This document shows positions 43,772 through 54,717 of a stretch of DNA of 64,000 bases, piece by piece. The DNA lies in contig NZ_CP120679.1 in assembly GCF_029537375.1 (NCBI RefSeq), positions 2,344,001 to 2,408,000 of the forward strand, read 5' to 3'. The translations under genes and the position numbers were made by a program. Source of the DNA: Bacillus sp. HSf4 (GTDB lineage Bacteria; Bacillota; Bacilli; Bacillales; Bacillaceae). The notes under the pieces are model-generated. The model was not told the origin of the DNA and did no database searches. It saw only the letters and a list, made by a program, of their open reading frames with translations. Each line of letters opens with the position of its first letter. Position 1 is the first letter of the stretch.

Positions 43772-46549
43772 TTAAGTCCTGAAGACATAGTCTTCCAGCT
43801 CAAGAAGCGTCGGCTCTTCGATTGAAGCGGGAGGCAGCGCCTGCAAAAATACTCTGCCGTATGATGATGTCCGGATTCTGCGGTCAAGGATGACGACTGT
43901 ACCGCTGTCTTCCTCAGTACGGAGGAGCCTTCCGATTCCCTGCCTGAAGGTTAAAACCGCTTCGGGCAAAGAAACAGCTTGAAACGGGCTTTCCCCCATT
44001 CGCTTCGCCCTTTCACACTTCGCCGATTCCACCGGATGGTCAGGCGGTCTGAAAGGGAGCCTGGCGATGATCAGCGTTGTCAGTTCATCACCGGGAAAGT
44101 CAACACCTTCCCAAAAATGATTGGTGCCGAGAAGAACGGCATGCTGATATGATTTGAACAGTTTCATGATCTTGACAGGACTTCCGCCTGAAATGCCCTG
44201 AGCCAGCAATTGACAAGGAAAGTCATCATCATTTTTCAATTCCTGATATACCGAGCGCAGCATGTCATGAGACGTAAACAAAACGAGCGTTTTCGCGTTC
44301 TGCTGTCTGGCCAGCGATTTAATGGACCGGGAAACGTCATGAATATAGCTTTCAGGATGATCATTGATCGGACTGATGTCGGTTGGAATCAAGATTTTCA
44401 TACGCTTATCATAAGAAAAAGGCGACTCGATTTGCAATGTCCTCGGATAGAAATCGTTTAAACCAAGCTTTTTAATCATATAGCTGAATGAGTTTTCCAC
44501 AACGAGGGTCGCCGAAGTCAGAACAACGCTCTTTTTCTCGGTGAAAAAACGATCGGCGAGCAATTCGCCAGCATCAAGCGGCTGTGCATAAACCGATGCG
44601 GCATTTTTGGCCCCTTTTGCATCGATTTCAATCCAGACGACTTCATCTTCTGCAGGATCAAAAAACAAACGGCCGAGCTTTTTTCCGTATTCCTCGAGAT
44701 AGACCATGCACGATTGGTATTCTTCCAAAAGAAACGCCTGACGGCTCGTAAAAGAAGACTTTTGCTCAGAAAGCTTTTCCATTTGCTCGACAAACAGCCC
44801 GTGCATATCAAACAGCATGGCACACAGCCTTCTGGCTCCTTCCTCAAGCCTGTTCCACGCCCTGCCCTGTTCTTTTCCGACCTTATAAAGAAGACGATTC
44901 AGATCGTTTTTTGGTTTCCTGCGTTTAACAAAAGAATGGACTGAAGTAAAGAACATATCGCTTTCTTCGAGAAGCTGACTGAGCCATTCATCCATTTGAA
45001 AGAAGGACTCTGAAGTGAAGCCGGCGGACCGAAACAGCCGCTCGGCTTTTTTTAACAGCCCTTTCTGCTTCAAGGTGCCGAGCTGCATCAGTTTTTTGTG
45101 CAATGAAACATAGTCGGCCCTCGCGCCAAACTGTTCACCCGCTACCCGTTCAAAGTGGTGGGCTTCATCAATGATCACCGTATCCGCGTGCATGGTGCGT
45201 TTATTCGCTTCGTCAGTCAACAGGAGGGCATGGTTGGTAATAATGAGATCGGCTTGTTTAGCCTTCGCTTTGGCCCGTTCATAAAAACAGTATTCCCTTA
45301 ACGGAGCGTTGCGCGCAAATGATCGATCATCATATGAGATTCTGTCCCAAAGCAGTTTGCCTCCGGAGGGCAGATTGAGTTCAGACAAGTCTCCCGTTTC
45401 AGTATCGGTAAGCCAAACAAGGATTTGCGCCTTGGCGAGAACGGCATCGTAATTATCATCTTCCTCCTGCAAAATATGCTCGAATTTGTGAATCGATATA
45501 TAATGGGAGCGCCCTTTCAAAACCGCCGCCTTGATCGGAAACGGAAAGACCTGCTCCAAAAGCGGGATATCCCGGGTTAAAATTTGCTGCTGCAACAATG
45601 TTGTAAAGGTGCTGATGACGACCGGTTTTCCGGTCTGTCTGGCGCGCAGGGCTGCAGGTACGAGATATCCGATCGTTTTGCCGATTCCCGCAGCAGCTTC
45701 AATCAGGACATGCTCATGATGATCAAAAGCGGTCCAAACCTCTTTCATCATTTTGGTTTGCCCTCTTCTATTTTCAAAATGCTCAAGCAATGAGCGAAGG
45801 CCGCCGTCCTCTTCCCAAATCAGCGGATCAGCATTGAAGGGTTCGCGTTCTTCCCCGCGCTCTTCCATTGTTTGCACAGGCTCTTTAATCACAAATGAAC
45901 CGGTCTTTATATAGCCTGCTTCAAGTTCTGCTCGGCTATCCTTCTCATGAATCAAACGGTCCAAAAGCTCCTGCGCGTCGCTGATCAAGTGCCAGGATAA
46001 CCGCCTGATCGCTTTTAGAACAGGCAGAGGGAGCCGCTTCAGCTTCTCAAGCATATGCAGGAAGATCAAAGCGGTCACTTCCGCGTCACTGTCAGCCCTG
46101 TGAGGATTTTCATGCTGCAGGTTCAGCTCTTCACTCAGCTCTGTCAGTTTATACCCGTCAAAACGGGGAAATACGATTCTTGCCAGTTCTACCGTATCAA
46201 GTACATCGCATTCAAGTTCATCAAAGCCTGCCCGCATTAGCTCATGTTTCACAAAGCCGAGGTCGAAGTGAATGTTGTGGGCGATAAAACAGCTGCCGCT
46301 AAGGAGTTCATATATCTCTTCGGCAATGGCCGAAAACGGTTCTTCGCGTTCAACCATCTCGTTTGTGATTCCCGTCAGCTGTTCAATAAAAGCCGGGATC
46401 GGCTGATCCGGATTCACATATTTGGAGAAACGTTCGGTAATCTGTCCATTTTCAATGACAACCGCTGCAATTTGAATTATTTTATCGCCTTTTTTGGGCG
46501 AGTTCCCTGTCGTTTCCACATCAATTACTACATATCGTTGATTGTACAT
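43772..46549 (-). CDS. dinG: DinG-family helicase with N-terminal DEDD exonuclease domain
   Basis: 925 residues. N-terminal DnaQ-like exonuclease (to about 180): VIDVETTGNSPKKG, HNIHFDLGF and HRADSDAEVTA give the DEDDh residues. The XPD-like helicase has EAAAGIGKT near 283, IDEAHHFE near 463 and FRQGIGRLLR near 870. The classical four-Cys iron-sulphur motif of E. coli DinG is not visible. In Gram-positives this fused form has 3'-5' exonuclease activity. GAGGTG precedes the ATG. Confidence 0.93.
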   Translation of the reverse strand: MYNQRYVVIDVETTGNSPKKGDKIIQIAAVVIENGQITERFSKYVNPDQPIPAFIEQLTGITNEMVEREEPFSAIAEEIYELLSGSCFIAHNIHFDLGFVKHELMRAGFDELECDVLDTVELARIVFPRFDGYKLTELSEELNLQHENPHRADSDAEVTALIFLHMLEKLKRLPLPVLKAIRRLSWHLISDAQELLDRLIHEKDSRAELEAGYIKTGSFVIKEPVQTMEERGEEREPFNADPLIWEEDGGLRSLLEHFENRRGQTKMMKEVWTAFDHHEHVLIEAAAGIGKTIGYLVPAALRARQTGKPVVISTFTTLLQQQILTRDIPLLEQVFPFPIKAAVLKGRSHYISIHKFEHILQEEDDNYDAVLAKAQILVWLTDTETGDLSELNLPSGGKLLWDRISYDDRSFARNAPLREYCFYERAKAKAKQADLIITNHALLLTDEANKRTMHADTVIIDEAHHFERVAGEQFGARADYVSLHKKLMQLGTLKQKGLLKKAERLFRSAGFTSESFFQMDEWLSQLLEESDMFFTSVHSFVKRRKPKNDLNRLLYKVGKEQGRAWNRLEEGARRLCAMLFDMHGLFVEQMEKLSEQKSSFTSRQAFLLEEYQSCMVYLEEYGKKLGRLFFDPAEDEVVWIEIDAKGAKNAASVYAQPLDAGELLADRFFTEKKSVVLTSATLVVENSFSYMIKKLGLNDFYPRTLQIESPFSYDKRMKILIPTDISPINDHPESYIHDVSRSIKSLARQQNAKTLVLFTSHDMLRSVYQELKNDDDFPCQLLAQGISGGSPVKIMKLFKSYQHAVLLGTNHFWEGVDFPGDELTTLIIARLPFRPPDHPVESAKCERAKRMGESPFQAVSLPEAVLTFRQGIGRLLRTEEDSGTVVILDRRIRTSSYGRVFLQALPPASIEEPTLLELEDYVFRT

Positions 46550-46660
46550 TAAATGGACACCTCAATTTTGTTGCGTTCGACAAAAGTGTAACACGTTTTG
46601 GAAAGATGCGGGAGCCGCTCAGTAAAAAAAGGCGGACTGACCGATGATCTATCCACATGA

Positions 46661-46692
46661 AAGCCCCCTAAGGCAAAGGGGGCTACAGAATG
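46661..46692 (-). terminator. Terminator of panBCD
   Basis: AGCCCCCT / AGGGGGCT around the panD stop codon; only a short T-run follows. Confidence 0.6.
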
Positions 46693-47066
46693 GTGCGGGC
46701 CGGCTCTTGACCCAGGATTTGCTCGATTTCGTTCTTTTCGTTCAAAACGGCTACTTTCGGCTTGTGGGTCTTTGCCTCTTCTTCAGACATCATTGCATAG
46801 GAGACAATAATGACGACATCTCCGACCTGTACGAGACGAGCTGCCGCGCCATTTAAGCAAATGACGCCGCTTCCCCTTTCACCGGGAATAATATATGTTT
46901 CCAGCCGGGCTCCGTTATTATTATTTACAATTTGCACTTTTTCATTTGCCATCATTCCGACAGCATCCAATAAATCTTCATCGATCGTTATGCTGCCGAC
47001 ATAATTTAAATTGGCTTCCGTTACTCGCGCTCTGTGCAGCTTGCCGCTCATTAACGTTCGGTACAT
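46683..47066 (-). CDS. panD: Aspartate 1-decarboxylase PanD
   Basis: 127 residues, pyruvoyl enzyme. The self-cleavage site Gly-Ser is in NYVGSITID (residues 24-25), and the N-terminal SGKLHRA motif is intact. It makes beta-alanine for pantothenate. AAGGAGG lies 8 bp before the ATG (47066). Last gene of panBCD, 2 bp after the panC stop. Confidence 0.96.
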   Translation of the reverse strand: MYRTLMSGKLHRARVTEANLNYVGSITIDEDLLDAVGMMANEKVQIVNNNNGARLETYIIPGERGSGVICLNGAAARLVQVGDVVIIVSYAMMSEEEAKTHKPKVAVLNEKNEIEQILGQEPARTIL

Positions 47067-47068
47067 GA

Positions 47069-47932
47069 TCAATCCTCCTTTCGATCCAACGGGATATCGA
47101 CGATGATATTATCAATTAAGCGGGCCTTTGAAAATTGAACGGCAACCGCTATGATGATTTTTCCAGCCAGTGTTTCCCGTTTTTCCAGATCGGGATAGGA
47201 ATAAACATCTGCATAATCGATGACACCGCTTGTTTTTTCTATATGAAGGCGGACCTCTTTCTTAACGGCCTCCGGGTCCCGTTCCCCTTCCCGAATCAGC
47301 CGGGCTCCGCGCTTGAGCGCTTCATAAAGAGCGGGCGCTTCCTTTCGTTCATCCGCATTCAGATTGACATTGCGGGAGCTTTTGGCAAGCCCGTCTTCCT
47401 CACGCATCGTTTCAACCGGAACGAGCTCAATATCCATAAAGAAATCAGTGATCAATCCGTCAACAACTGCCACCTGTTGAGCATCCTTCATTCCAAAATA
47501 AACCCTTGTCGGAGCCGTGAGGTTGAACAGCTTCGTCAAGACGGTTGCAACACCGTCGAAATGCCCTTCCCTTGACCGTCCGCAAAGGACATCCGTTCTT
47601 TTTTTCACATTGACGATGACGGTTGATTCCTGTGGGTAGATATCCGCCGCGCTTGGCGTGAACAATATATCCACTCCGCCTGCTTTGGCCAGCTTCCTGT
47701 CTCTTTCAATATCTCTTGGATAAGCTTCAAAATCTTCACCCGGGCCGAATTGCAGAGGATTGACGAAAATGCTCATGACCACGATGTCATTGTGTTTTCG
47801 CGCTTCTTTCACAAGCGACATGTGGCCTTCATGAAGAAATCCCATTGTCGGCACAAAGCCGATTGTTTTTCCTTCTTTCCGGTATGATGTTGTCAAGTTT
47901 TGTATATCTTTTGCGCGGTGGATTTCAATCAT
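47069..47932 (-). CDS. panC: Pantothenate synthetase PanC
   Basis: 287 residues. HIGH-like [13 protein letters not shown] near residue 25 and KSSRNVNL near 185 (KMSKS equivalent) are present. It joins pantoate and beta-alanine with ATP. The ATG overlaps the panB stop as ATGA, with GGAGG upstream. Confidence 0.96.
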   Translation of the reverse strand: MIEIHRAKDIQNLTTSYRKEGKTIGFVPTMGFLHEGHMSLVKEARKHNDIVVMSIFVNPLQFGPGEDFEAYPRDIERDRKLAKAGGVDILFTPSAADIYPQESTVIVNVKKRTDVLCGRSREGHFDGVATVLTKLFNLTAPTRVYFGMKDAQQVAVVDGLITDFFMDIELVPVETMREEDGLAKSSRNVNLNADERKEAPALYEALKRGARLIREGERDPEAVKKEVRLHIEKTSGVIDYADVYSYPDLEKRETLAGKIIIAVAVQFSKARLIDNIIVDIPLDRKED

Positions 47933-48768
47933 GATGATTTGCCTCCGTATAATCCTTCCAGCACTTCATGGTCGATGCGGAAGGAATGCGCGTCTTCGGG
48001 AAAAAAGCGGTTTCTCACATCTTTAACATAACCGGTAAGCGCTGCTTCAATCGGCTGATCGATTTGCGCATACTGTTTTACAAATTTAGGCGTCCGGCTG
48101 ACTCCGTGTCCGAGCACATCATGGTAGACGAGAACCTGTCCGTCCGTACCTGCGCCGGCTCCAATGCCGATGACCGGAATGGTGAGCTCTTTTGCGATCC
48201 GTTCGGCAAGCGCCGCCGGGACGCACTCAAGAACGAGTGCAATCGCTCCTGCTTCTTCACAGCGCCGGCTGTCATCTATTAGTTTCCGAGCGCTTTCTTC
48301 GTCTTTCCCCTGGACTTTATAGCCTCCGAGAACGCCGACGGATTGAGGTGTCAGGCCCAAATGGCCGACCACCGGGATTCCGCCCCTAGTCAAAGCCGCA
48401 ATCGTGTCAAACACACCGTCACCGCCTTCAAGCTTCAAGGCATCGGCACCGCTTTCCTGCACGATTTTCATCGCGTTTTTCAGTGCACTTTCCTGTGAGC
48501 AGTGGTAGGACATAAAAGGCATATCCGTGACGATGAATGTATCCTTTGCCCCGCGTTTGACGGCCTTTGTGTGATGAATCATGTCCTCGACAGTGACATA
48601 GACAGTCGAATCAAGACCGAGAACGACCATTCCAAGAGAATCGCCGACAAGGATCATGTCCACTCCGGCTTGTTCGGCAAGTTTCGCCGCCGGACAGTCA
48701 TAAGCCGTCAGCATGACGATTGGCTCCCCGTGCTGTTTCATTTTTAAAAAATCAAGTTTTGTCTTCAT
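47929..48768 (-). CDS. panB: Ketopantoate hydroxymethyltransferase PanB
   Basis: 279 residues. [21 protein letters not shown] (Mg/substrate site) and [10 protein letters not shown] mark the family. It transfers a one-carbon unit from 5,10-methylene-THF to ketoisovalerate. GAGGAGGAG precedes the ATG (48768). First gene of panBCD; the leader holds a terminator-like hairpin. Confidence 0.96.
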   Translation of the reverse strand: MKTKLDFLKMKQHGEPIVMLTAYDCPAAKLAEQAGVDMILVGDSLGMVVLGLDSTVYVTVEDMIHHTKAVKRGAKDTFIVTDMPFMSYHCSQESALKNAMKIVQESGADALKLEGGDGVFDTIAALTRGGIPVVGHLGLTPQSVGVLGGYKVQGKDEESARKLIDDSRRCEEAGAIALVLECVPAALAERIAKELTIPVIGIGAGAGTDGQVLVYHDVLGHGVSRTPKFVKQYAQIDQPIEAALTGYVKDVRNRFFPEDAHSFRIDHEVLEGLYGGKSS

Positions 48769-48821
48769 GTTTCTCCTCCTCTTCATTCAGAGGAGATGAG
48801 CTGCCGTTTTTTCGGACAGTA

Positions 48822-48856
48822 AAAAAACCTTCCGCTAAAAGAAGGATTTTTTGACT
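48822..48856 (-). terminator. Terminator/attenuator in the panB leader
   Basis: On the minus strand, AAATCCTTC, an 8-nt loop, GAAGGTTT, then further T (seven in all). It lies 54 bp before the panB ATG and after a candidate promoter. Confidence 0.7.
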
Positions 48857-48971
48857 CCGCGATCGGCAAGAATCATCCCTCTGTCCCAGTCCTTTTTTGG
48901 ATCAAGGCAGACTTTTTTATTCCGCAATATTTCCTAAAAGGTGCAGTTCCCCAAGGATACTGCCCAACCGA

Positions 48972-49001
48972 AGTATACCAAAAACCAGCCGTTTCTTCCA
49001 A
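48972..49001 (-). promoter_or_regulatory. Candidate promoter of panBCD
   Basis: Minus-strand TTGGAA (48996-49001), 18-bp spacer, TATACT (48972-48977) preceded by TGG, an extended -10. It starts right at the birA stop codon. Confidence 0.55.
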
Positions 49002-49985
49002 CTAAGAAGGACTGATTTCGATATCGGCGGAGTATATTTTTTGTATGCCTTCACTTGTTTCCAGAAGCAGAACTCCCTCATCGTCTATGCCGAGCGCTTT
49101 GCCGTGAAACGTTCCATTCAGCGTCCTCGCCGTCAATTCGCGGTGCAATGATAGAGCGTAGCTTTCCCACAACAGCTTGATCGGCTGAAAACCGTGGGTA
49201 AGATAGTCTCTGTACCGTTTTTCAAATGTTAAAAGAATCGTCTGAATCAAGGCCGCCCTGTCGACCTTTTTGCCGCCTGAAAGCCGGAGGCTTGTGGCCG
49301 TCTCCTGCAATTCTTCCGGGAAATCGCCTCTCAGCTGATTGACATTGATCCCCGTTCCGACAATGACGGAATGAACCTGGTCGGCCTCGGCCTGAAGCTC
49401 AGTCAGAATTCCGACCGCTTTTTTGCCGCCGATTAAAATATCGTTCGGCCATTTGATTTCCGCGCTGATGCCGGTTGCTTCTTCGATCGCCTGAACAAGG
49501 GCGACTGCGGCCAAAAGGGTCAGCTGCGGCGTTTTTTGCACAGGGATTTCCGGCCTGAGGATGATGCTCATCCAAACGCCGTTCCCTTTAGGAGAATGCC
49601 AGCCTCTCGCCATTCTTCCCCTTCCTTCGGTCTGCTTGTCGGCGACGACGATCGTTCCTTCCGCGGCACCGTTGTTCGCCAGTTCATGTGCGATTTTTTG
49701 AGTTGAAGCCACGACGTCTTGAAAATAAATGGTTTGTCCCATTTTTTCCGTTTTTAAGCCGAGTCTGATTTCGTTTTCGCTGATTTTATCAGGCTTTTTT
49801 TTCATTTTGTAGCCGAGCTTTCGGACGGCTTCCAGCTCGTAACCCGATTTTCTTAAGTCCTCGATATGCTTCCAGACCGCCGTTCTGGAACAGCCGAGCT
49901 CCTCGCTGATTTTCTGGCCCGAAATAAATTCACCGTCAGCTTCTGTAAACAATTGAATCAGTTTTTTCCTTAAGTTTGATTGCAT
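49002..49985 (-). CDS. birA: Biotin-protein ligase / biotin repressor BirA
   Basis: 327 residues. An N-terminal winged helix (SGQKISEELGCSRTAVWKH near 20-38) for DNA binding, a ligase core with GRGRMARGWHSPKG near 120 (biotinyl-AMP loop) and KWPNDILIGGKK near 180, and a small C-terminal domain. It biotinylates carboxylases and represses biotin genes. ATG at 49985 overlaps the cca end by 16 bp. Confidence 0.95.
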   Translation of the reverse strand: MQSNLRKKLIQLFTEADGEFISGQKISEELGCSRTAVWKHIEDLRKSGYELEAVRKLGYKMKKKPDKISENEIRLGLKTEKMGQTIYFQDVVASTQKIAHELANNGAAEGTIVVADKQTEGRGRMARGWHSPKGNGVWMSIILRPEIPVQKTPQLTLLAAVALVQAIEEATGISAEIKWPNDILIGGKKAVGILTELQAEADQVHSVIVGTGINVNQLRGDFPEELQETATSLRLSGGKKVDRAALIQTILLTFEKRYRDYLTHGFQPIKLLWESYALSLHRELTARTLNGTFHGKALGIDDEGVLLLETSEGIQKIYSADIEISPS

Positions 49986-51163
49986 CCTTTTAGCCACTCC
50001 TCTATGGCTTTTTTTCGATTGGCAAGTTTCCCGTGCAGTACGGCCTGCTCAATTCGTTTTAAATCTTCAGATACCCATTTTCCAGGCGCTTTTTTCCTGA
50101 AGTTGACGAGATCCCCGCCGGTTACGGCCAAATCTTTCAGACTTTTGATCGGAAGCGCCTCGTACGCCTGCCTCACTTCAGCTAAACGGCGCTGATCGAC
50201 TTCACGGCACTCATTCAGCATTTGAATCGTCAAGGCGGAAATCAGCGTCTCTTCCCCCGCTTCATACATGGAGGCCACATCCCACTTCTGCCCGATCCGG
50301 GCCGCGGTCTGCACCGCTTGTTTGATGACTTTGCCGGGCAGCTTCCACTCTTTTAAAAAGCCGTGTGCATCGGCAGGATCGATTGACATTAGAATCACGA
50401 AGGCCGCCCAGATGTCCGCTCTTCTTTCAAGTTTGAAAAAAGGAAAACGGCCGGCAGCCTGGATGTCTTCTTTTTTACCGTCCAGTCCCGGGAGTTCTCT
50501 GAAAAGGCCTGTTTCAGCTGCCGCTTTTAGCGCCTGTCCAGCCGCTTTTCCTTTTAAAAGCTTTTCAAATTCAGCCGTTTTCCGTTCTGTGGAAATATGC
50601 GCCAAAAGCCCGCTGTTTTCAAAAATCGCCTGTTTTGTGTTCGGCGAAAGCCTAAATTCAAGCTGGCTCATAAAACGAAGCGCCCGCAGCATGCGGAGCG
50701 CATCTTCATGAAAGCGCTCCGCCGGGTCGCCAACGGTTTGAATCAGCTTTTCCTTGATATCGTGAAGGCCGCCGAAATAATCGATCAGCCGTCCTTCAGC
50801 ATCCATGGCCATCGCATTGATCGTCAAATCGCGCCGCTTCAAATCTTCCTTCAGCGATTTGATGAACTTAACGCCGCTCGGCCTTCTGAAATCCTCATAT
50901 TCAAGCTCAGCGCGAAATGTTGTCACTTCATAAGACTCACCATCCATCAGCACAATGATCGTCCCGTGTTCTTTGCCGACATCAATCGTTTTCGGAAAAA
51001 TGTTTTCAATTTCTTCCGGAGGTGCGTCTGTTGCGATATCCACATCGCCGACGGACCGGTTCATATGCGTGTCCCTCACCGCTCCGCCGACAAAATATGC
51101 CTGCCAGCCGTGCTTTTCCAGCTCATGAAGGAGAGGAAGAGCTTTTCGAAAGAGATCCTCCAT
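49970..51163 (-). CDS. cca: CCA-adding enzyme (tRNA nucleotidyltransferase)
   Basis: 397 residues, as in B. subtilis. Class II signature FVGGAVRD near residue 24 and metal ligands VGDVDIA near 38. [12 protein letters not shown] near 110 and the [12 protein letters not shown] motif B/C region follow. It completes or repairs the CCA end of tRNAs. Its 5' end overlaps the bshA 3' end by 41 bp, and its 3' end overlaps birA. Confidence 0.96.
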   Translation of the reverse strand: MEDLFRKALPLLHELEKHGWQAYFVGGAVRDTHMNRSVGDVDIATDAPPEEIENIFPKTIDVGKEHGTIIVLMDGESYEVTTFRAELEYEDFRRPSGVKFIKSLKEDLKRRDLTINAMAMDAEGRLIDYFGGLHDIKEKLIQTVGDPAERFHEDALRMLRALRFMSQLEFRLSPNTKQAIFENSGLLAHISTERKTAEFEKLLKGKAAGQALKAAAETGLFRELPGLDGKKEDIQAAGRFPFFKLERRADIWAAFVILMSIDPADAHGFLKEWKLPGKVIKQAVQTAARIGQKWDVASMYEAGEETLISALTIQMLNECREVDQRRLAEVRQAYEALPIKSLKDLAVTGGDLVNFRKKAPGKWVSEDLKRIEQAVLHGKLANRKKAIEEWLKGCNQT

Positions 51164-52301
51164 TATCCGACTCCTCCTCTATCAATTGTTGATAAATATC
51201 CTCATACTGGCTGATGATGCTGCCGGAAGAAAAACGCTCCTTAATGTTTTTCAGCGCTGCTTGTGCAAAACGATGATGCAGACCGTCATCTGTTAAAAGT
51301 CGAACCGCCTTTTCAGCCGCATCATCAACATCTCCGACATTCACCAAATAACCGGAGGTTCCGTCTTTAATTACTTCCGGGATGCCTCCGATATTTGTGC
51401 CGATACAAGGAACACCGCAAGCCATCGCTTCGAGCAGGACAAGACCGAAACTTTCCTTTTCAGAGAGAAGCAGCTTTAAATCGCTGATCGCGTAAAGCTC
51501 TTCAAGACTGTCCTGTTTCCCGAGAAAAAGGACATCGTCTTTTAAACCGAGCTGCCGGACGAGCTGACAGATGACCGTCATTTCAGGTCCATCACCGACA
51601 AGAAGCAGCTTCGCTTGCAAGTGTTTGACAATACGGCTGAACACATGGATGACATCCTGAACGCGCTTGACCTGTCTGAAATTCGAAACATGGATGACCA
51701 CTTTTTCCTCAGGGGAAATCCCGTACTGCTCTTTTAAAGAATGACGGTCCTGTTTGACATAAACGCGTTCATCGACAAAGTTGTAGATGGTTTCGATTTT
51801 TTTGTCCGGCTTGATTAAATCATACGTCTGGGCCGCGAGAGCCGATGAGACCGCCGTTACGCGGTCGGAGGATTCGATCGCAAATTTGATCAGATCCTTT
51901 AAAGACGGGTCGTATCCGAGAACGGTAATATCTGTGCCGTGCAAAGTCGTAACCGTTTTGATATTTCCGTCAAGCATTTGTTTTGCCAGGAAAGCGGAAA
52001 TCGCGTGAGGCACCGCGTAATGGGCATGCAGAACATCAAGCTGTTCACGTTTTGCCACTTCCGCCATTTTGCTGGCCAAAGCCAAATCATACGGCGGGTA
52101 CTTAAACACGGCATATTGATTGACTTCGACTTCATGAAAATAGATATTGGAATACACTTTATTGAGCCTGTGCGGAATGCTTGATGTAATAAAATGGATT
52201 TCATGTCCTTTTTCCGCCAGCAGCTTGCCGAGTTCTGTCGCGATGATGCCTGATCCGCCGACGCTCGGATAACACGTGATTCCGATTTTTAGTTTTTTCA
52301 T
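51123..52301 (-). CDS. bshA: Bacillithiol synthase glycosyltransferase BshA
   Basis: 392 residues, GT4 family. The N-terminal [14 protein letters not shown] loop and [12 protein letters not shown], and the C-terminal [17 protein letters not shown] (EX7E motif) are clear. It adds GlcNAc to L-malate, the first bacillithiol step. The C-terminus ([15 protein letters not shown]) is a Ser-rich extension beyond the usual end, overlapping cca. ATG at 52301 follows GGGGGC. bshB1 lies directly upstream. Confidence 0.94.
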   Translation of the reverse strand: MKKLKIGITCYPSVGGSGIIATELGKLLAEKGHEIHFITSSIPHRLNKVYSNIYFHEVEVNQYAVFKYPPYDLALASKMAEVAKREQLDVLHAHYAVPHAISAFLAKQMLDGNIKTVTTLHGTDITVLGYDPSLKDLIKFAIESSDRVTAVSSALAAQTYDLIKPDKKIETIYNFVDERVYVKQDRHSLKEQYGISPEEKVVIHVSNFRQVKRVQDVIHVFSRIVKHLQAKLLLVGDGPEMTVICQLVRQLGLKDDVLFLGKQDSLEELYAISDLKLLLSEKESFGLVLLEAMACGVPCIGTNIGGIPEVIKDGTSGYLVNVGDVDDAAEKAVRLLTDDGLHHRFAQAALKNIKERFSSGSIISQYEDIYQQLIEEESDNGGSLSKSSSSPS

Positions 52302-52303
52302 CA

Positions 52304-53002
52304 TCAGCCCCCAAATAAATCATTGTTTAACAAAAGCGTTCCCTTGGAAAAGAATCCTTCCGCATATTGGACGCCGGCTTCTTTGCCCAACAGCTTCTCC
52401 CTGGCCTCAACCGTTTCAATATAGCCGTTTGTCAACGGTGTTTCCACTGATTGCTGCAATCGGCTGAACTGGCTCTTGTACGCCTTGAGGCTTTCGATTT
52501 TCACATTGATCGTCTCGGAAATATCGATGACAAATTCAGGTTTATGAAAACCGTTGATCATATAGTAGTAAATATTCTGCACTTTGTGCGCCGGCTGTTT
52601 GTTTTGATCTTCATATTTATGTATTCCGGCGGAAAAAACCGCTTCTTCGACGATGTCTGCCGCATGCCCATGGTCAGGATGCCGGTCTTTTTGATAAGGA
52701 ACAAAGACGATCTTGGGCTTATACTTCCGAATGACGGAGACTGCTTCCCTGATTGCTTCCTGGCTGAGGAACAGCCCTCTGTCAGGAAGTGCGAGGGAAA
52801 TCCGCGGACTGGCGCCCAAAATGTCAGCCGCCAGTGCCGCTTCGCTTTTTCTCGTATCGACAGTACCGTTTGAAGACAATTCAGCCCGGGTTAAATCGCA
52901 GATGCCGATTCGATAACCTTTTTTAGTATATTTGGCAATGGTTCCTCCCATGCCGATTTCCACATCGTCGCTATGTGCGCCAAAAGCCAGTATATCAAGC
53001 AT
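52304..53002 (-). CDS. bshB1: GlcNAc-malate deacetylase BshB1
   Basis: 232 residues, PIG-L/LmbE zinc deacetylase. [14 protein letters not shown] near residue 7 (AHxDD zinc motif) and [14 protein letters not shown] near 108 (second zinc motif) are present. It deacetylates GlcNAc-malate for bacillithiol. I place the start at 53002 (ATG inside the mgsA stop region, 8-bp overlap); longer starts exist. Confidence 0.92.
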   Translation of the reverse strand: MLDILAFGAHSDDVEIGMGGTIAKYTKKGYRIGICDLTRAELSSNGTVDTRKSEAALAADILGASPRISLALPDRGLFLSQEAIREAVSVIRKYKPKIVFVPYQKDRHPDHGHAADIVEEAVFSAGIHKYEDQNKQPAHKVQNIYYYMINGFHKPEFVIDISETINVKIESLKAYKSQFSRLQQSVETPLTNGYIETVEAREKLLGKEAGVQYAEGFFSKGTLLLNNDLFGG

Positions 53003-53408
53003 CCTGATCCACGCCATGAACAAGCTTTCGAAAATCAAGCGCACCTTCTTCAACAGACCGGATCAAAATTTCCGCCGTTCCCATATTGGTTGCAAGCGGG
53101 ATCGCATATACATCGGATAAACGGATTAATGCCGACACATCAGGTTCATGCGGCTGGGCAGTCAGCGGGTCCCGCAAAAAAATAACGAGATCGATGTCAT
53201 TCTTTGCGATCATCGCGCCAATCTGCTGATCTCCGCCAAGCGGTCCTGATTGAAATCTCTCGATGGGCAGTCCTGTCGCTTCCGTGATTTTCAAACCGGT
53301 TGTTCCCGTTGCAAACAGTTCATGTTTTTTTAGGATGTGTTTGTAAGCGGTTGTCAGTTGAATCATATCCTGTTTTTTGCGGTCATGGGCAATTAAAGCG
53401 ATTTTCAA
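52995..53408 (-). CDS. mgsA: Methylglyoxal synthase MgsA
   Basis: 137 residues. LIAHDRKK near residue 5, ATGTTG near 35 (phosphate site), [10 protein letters not shown] near 57 with catalytic Asp, and [14 protein letters not shown]. It turns DHAP into methylglyoxal and phosphate. The start is TTG after AAAGGGGG. Its neighbours make bacillithiol, which detoxifies methylglyoxal: a meaningful grouping. Confidence 0.95.
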   Translation of the reverse strand: MKIALIAHDRKKQDMIQLTTAYKHILKKHELFATGTTGLKITEATGLPIERFQSGPLGGDQQIGAMIAKNDIDLVIFLRDPLTAQPHEPDVSALIRLSDVYAIPLATNMGTAEILIRSVEEGALDFRKLVHGVDQDA

Positions 53409-53427
53409 AGCGATTTCCCCCTTTTTG

Positions 53428-54231
53428 TTACTCTATAATATTTTCCAGGCCGTAGACAAGCTGATCGATTTTCATGACTTGTTCAACAGCCAATTTCACC
53501 CCGGACATAAAGGATGCGCGGTTATATGAATCATGGCGGATTTTAAGAGTTTGGCCGTCTCCGCCGAACAGCACTTCCTGGTGGGCGATCAGTCCCGGCA
53601 AACGGACGCTGTGGAGGCGGATTCCGTTTTGCTCTGCACCTCTTGCGCCCGGCAAAATTTCTTGTTCATCAGGATGGCCCTGCTGTTTCGCTTCGCGGAC
53701 TGCCGAAATCATTTCCGCTGTTTTCAAAGCTGTTCCGCTTGGCGCATCGAGCTTTTGATCATGGTGCTGCTCGATGATTTCAACATCGGAAAAATAGCTG
53801 GCGGCCATCTGTGAAAACTTCATCATCAGGACGGCCCCGAGCGCAAAGTTGGGCGCAATGATCGCACCGATCCCTTTCTCATCCGTCAGCTCCATCAGCT
53901 CATTCAGGTCGCTTTCAGAAAATCCGGTCGTTCCCACGACAGGACGGACGCCGTGCTCCAAGGCGATTTTGGTATGGACCTTGCCGATTTCCGGCGTTGT
54001 TAAATCGATCAGCACATCCGGAGCTGTTTCTGAAAAACATTCGTATATGTCTGTATATATGACGGCCTCTGACCGGCAAGGCATCACATCTGCCAGCTTC
54101 TCCCGATTGTATGTACGGTCTATTGCACCTCGCAGCTCAAAATGAGGGGTGTCTTCTACAAGCTTAACCGCTTCGCTTCCCATTCTTCCTCGCGGTCCTG
54201 CTATGACGATTTTGATTGTTTCCTTTGACAT
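53428..54231 (-). CDS. dapB: 4-hydroxy-tetrahydrodipicolinate reductase DapB
   Basis: 267 residues. N-terminal NAD(P)-binding [10 protein letters not shown] near residue 13; catalytic [15 protein letters not shown] near 153. It makes tetrahydrodipicolinate for lysine, wall meso-DAP and spore dipicolinate. GAGGAG precedes the ATG. Confidence 0.97.
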   Translation of the reverse strand: MSKETIKIVIAGPRGRMGSEAVKLVEDTPHFELRGAIDRTYNREKLADVMPCRSEAVIYTDIYECFSETAPDVLIDLTTPEIGKVHTKIALEHGVRPVVGTTGFSESDLNELMELTDEKGIGAIIAPNFALGAVLMMKFSQMAASYFSDVEIIEQHHDQKLDAPSGTALKTAEMISAVREAKQQGHPDEQEILPGARGAEQNGIRLHSVRLPGLIAHQEVLFGGDGQTLKIRHDSYNRASFMSGVKLAVEQVMKIDQLVYGLENIIE

Positions 54232-54242
54232 ATGAATCTCCT

Positions 54243-54581
54243 CTACTTTCCTTCTTCTTTTCTTGTCCAGCGGTCTTTGTCACGGGTGTTGAATTTCTCC
54301 ATGACCATATCATGCGCTTCATCCAATGATATATGAAGCGAATTGGCCAGACAAACCAAAACAAACAGAACGTCTCCTATTTCTTCGTCAATTTTCTTTT
54401 CAGCTTCTGTTTTTTTCTTTGGCTTTTCTCCGTAATGATGGTTGACTTCCCTCGCCAGTTCTCCGAGTTCTTCTGTCAGCCTGGCCATCATCGCAAGCGG
54501 ACTGAAGTAGCCCTCTTTAAATTGGCCGATATATTCATCAACCTCACGCTGTATCTCTTTCATCGTTTTTTCCTTCGCCAT
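54243..54581 (-). CDS. ypjD: MazG-like nucleotide pyrophosphohydrolase YpjD
   Basis: 112 residues, a single MazG domain. [14 protein letters not shown] near residue 35 and [20 protein letters not shown] near 61 give the EExxE...ExxD metal motif. It probably clears non-canonical NTPs. AGGAGG precedes the ATG. First gene of the ypjD-dapB-mgsA-bshB1-bshA-cca-birA run. Confidence 0.9.
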   Translation of the reverse strand: MAKEKTMKEIQREVDEYIGQFKEGYFSPLAMMARLTEELGELAREVNHHYGEKPKKKTEAEKKIDEEIGDVLFVLVCLANSLHISLDEAHDMVMEKFNTRDKDRWTRKEEGK

Positions 54582-54652
54582 TCGGTAAAACCTCCTGTCA
54601 TCTCTTACATGTTAGCGAATTCAAACAAGTTTGACAAATGTTTAAAACGGGT

Positions 54653-54681
54653 TTGCTGTTTTAAGTGGGATAAACTATAAT
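54653..54681 (+). promoter_or_regulatory. Promoter of ypjC
   Basis: TTGCTG (54653-54658), 17-bp spacer, TATAAT (54676-54681). Confidence 0.65.
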
Positions 54682-54717
54682 ATTAACGCCAGCTTATGGA
54701 AGGAAAGGGGTTTTTTT

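Noticed and set aside
46576..46582. Spo0A-box heptamer (TTCGACA) upstream of dinG, with others near 32666 and 33769
   Set aside because: About eight such heptamers are expected by chance in 64 kb on two strands, and none is paired or well placed.
50708..50722. cre-like ATGAAAGCGCTCC inside cca
   Set aside because: It lies within coding sequence, has mismatches in the second half and no promoter nearby.
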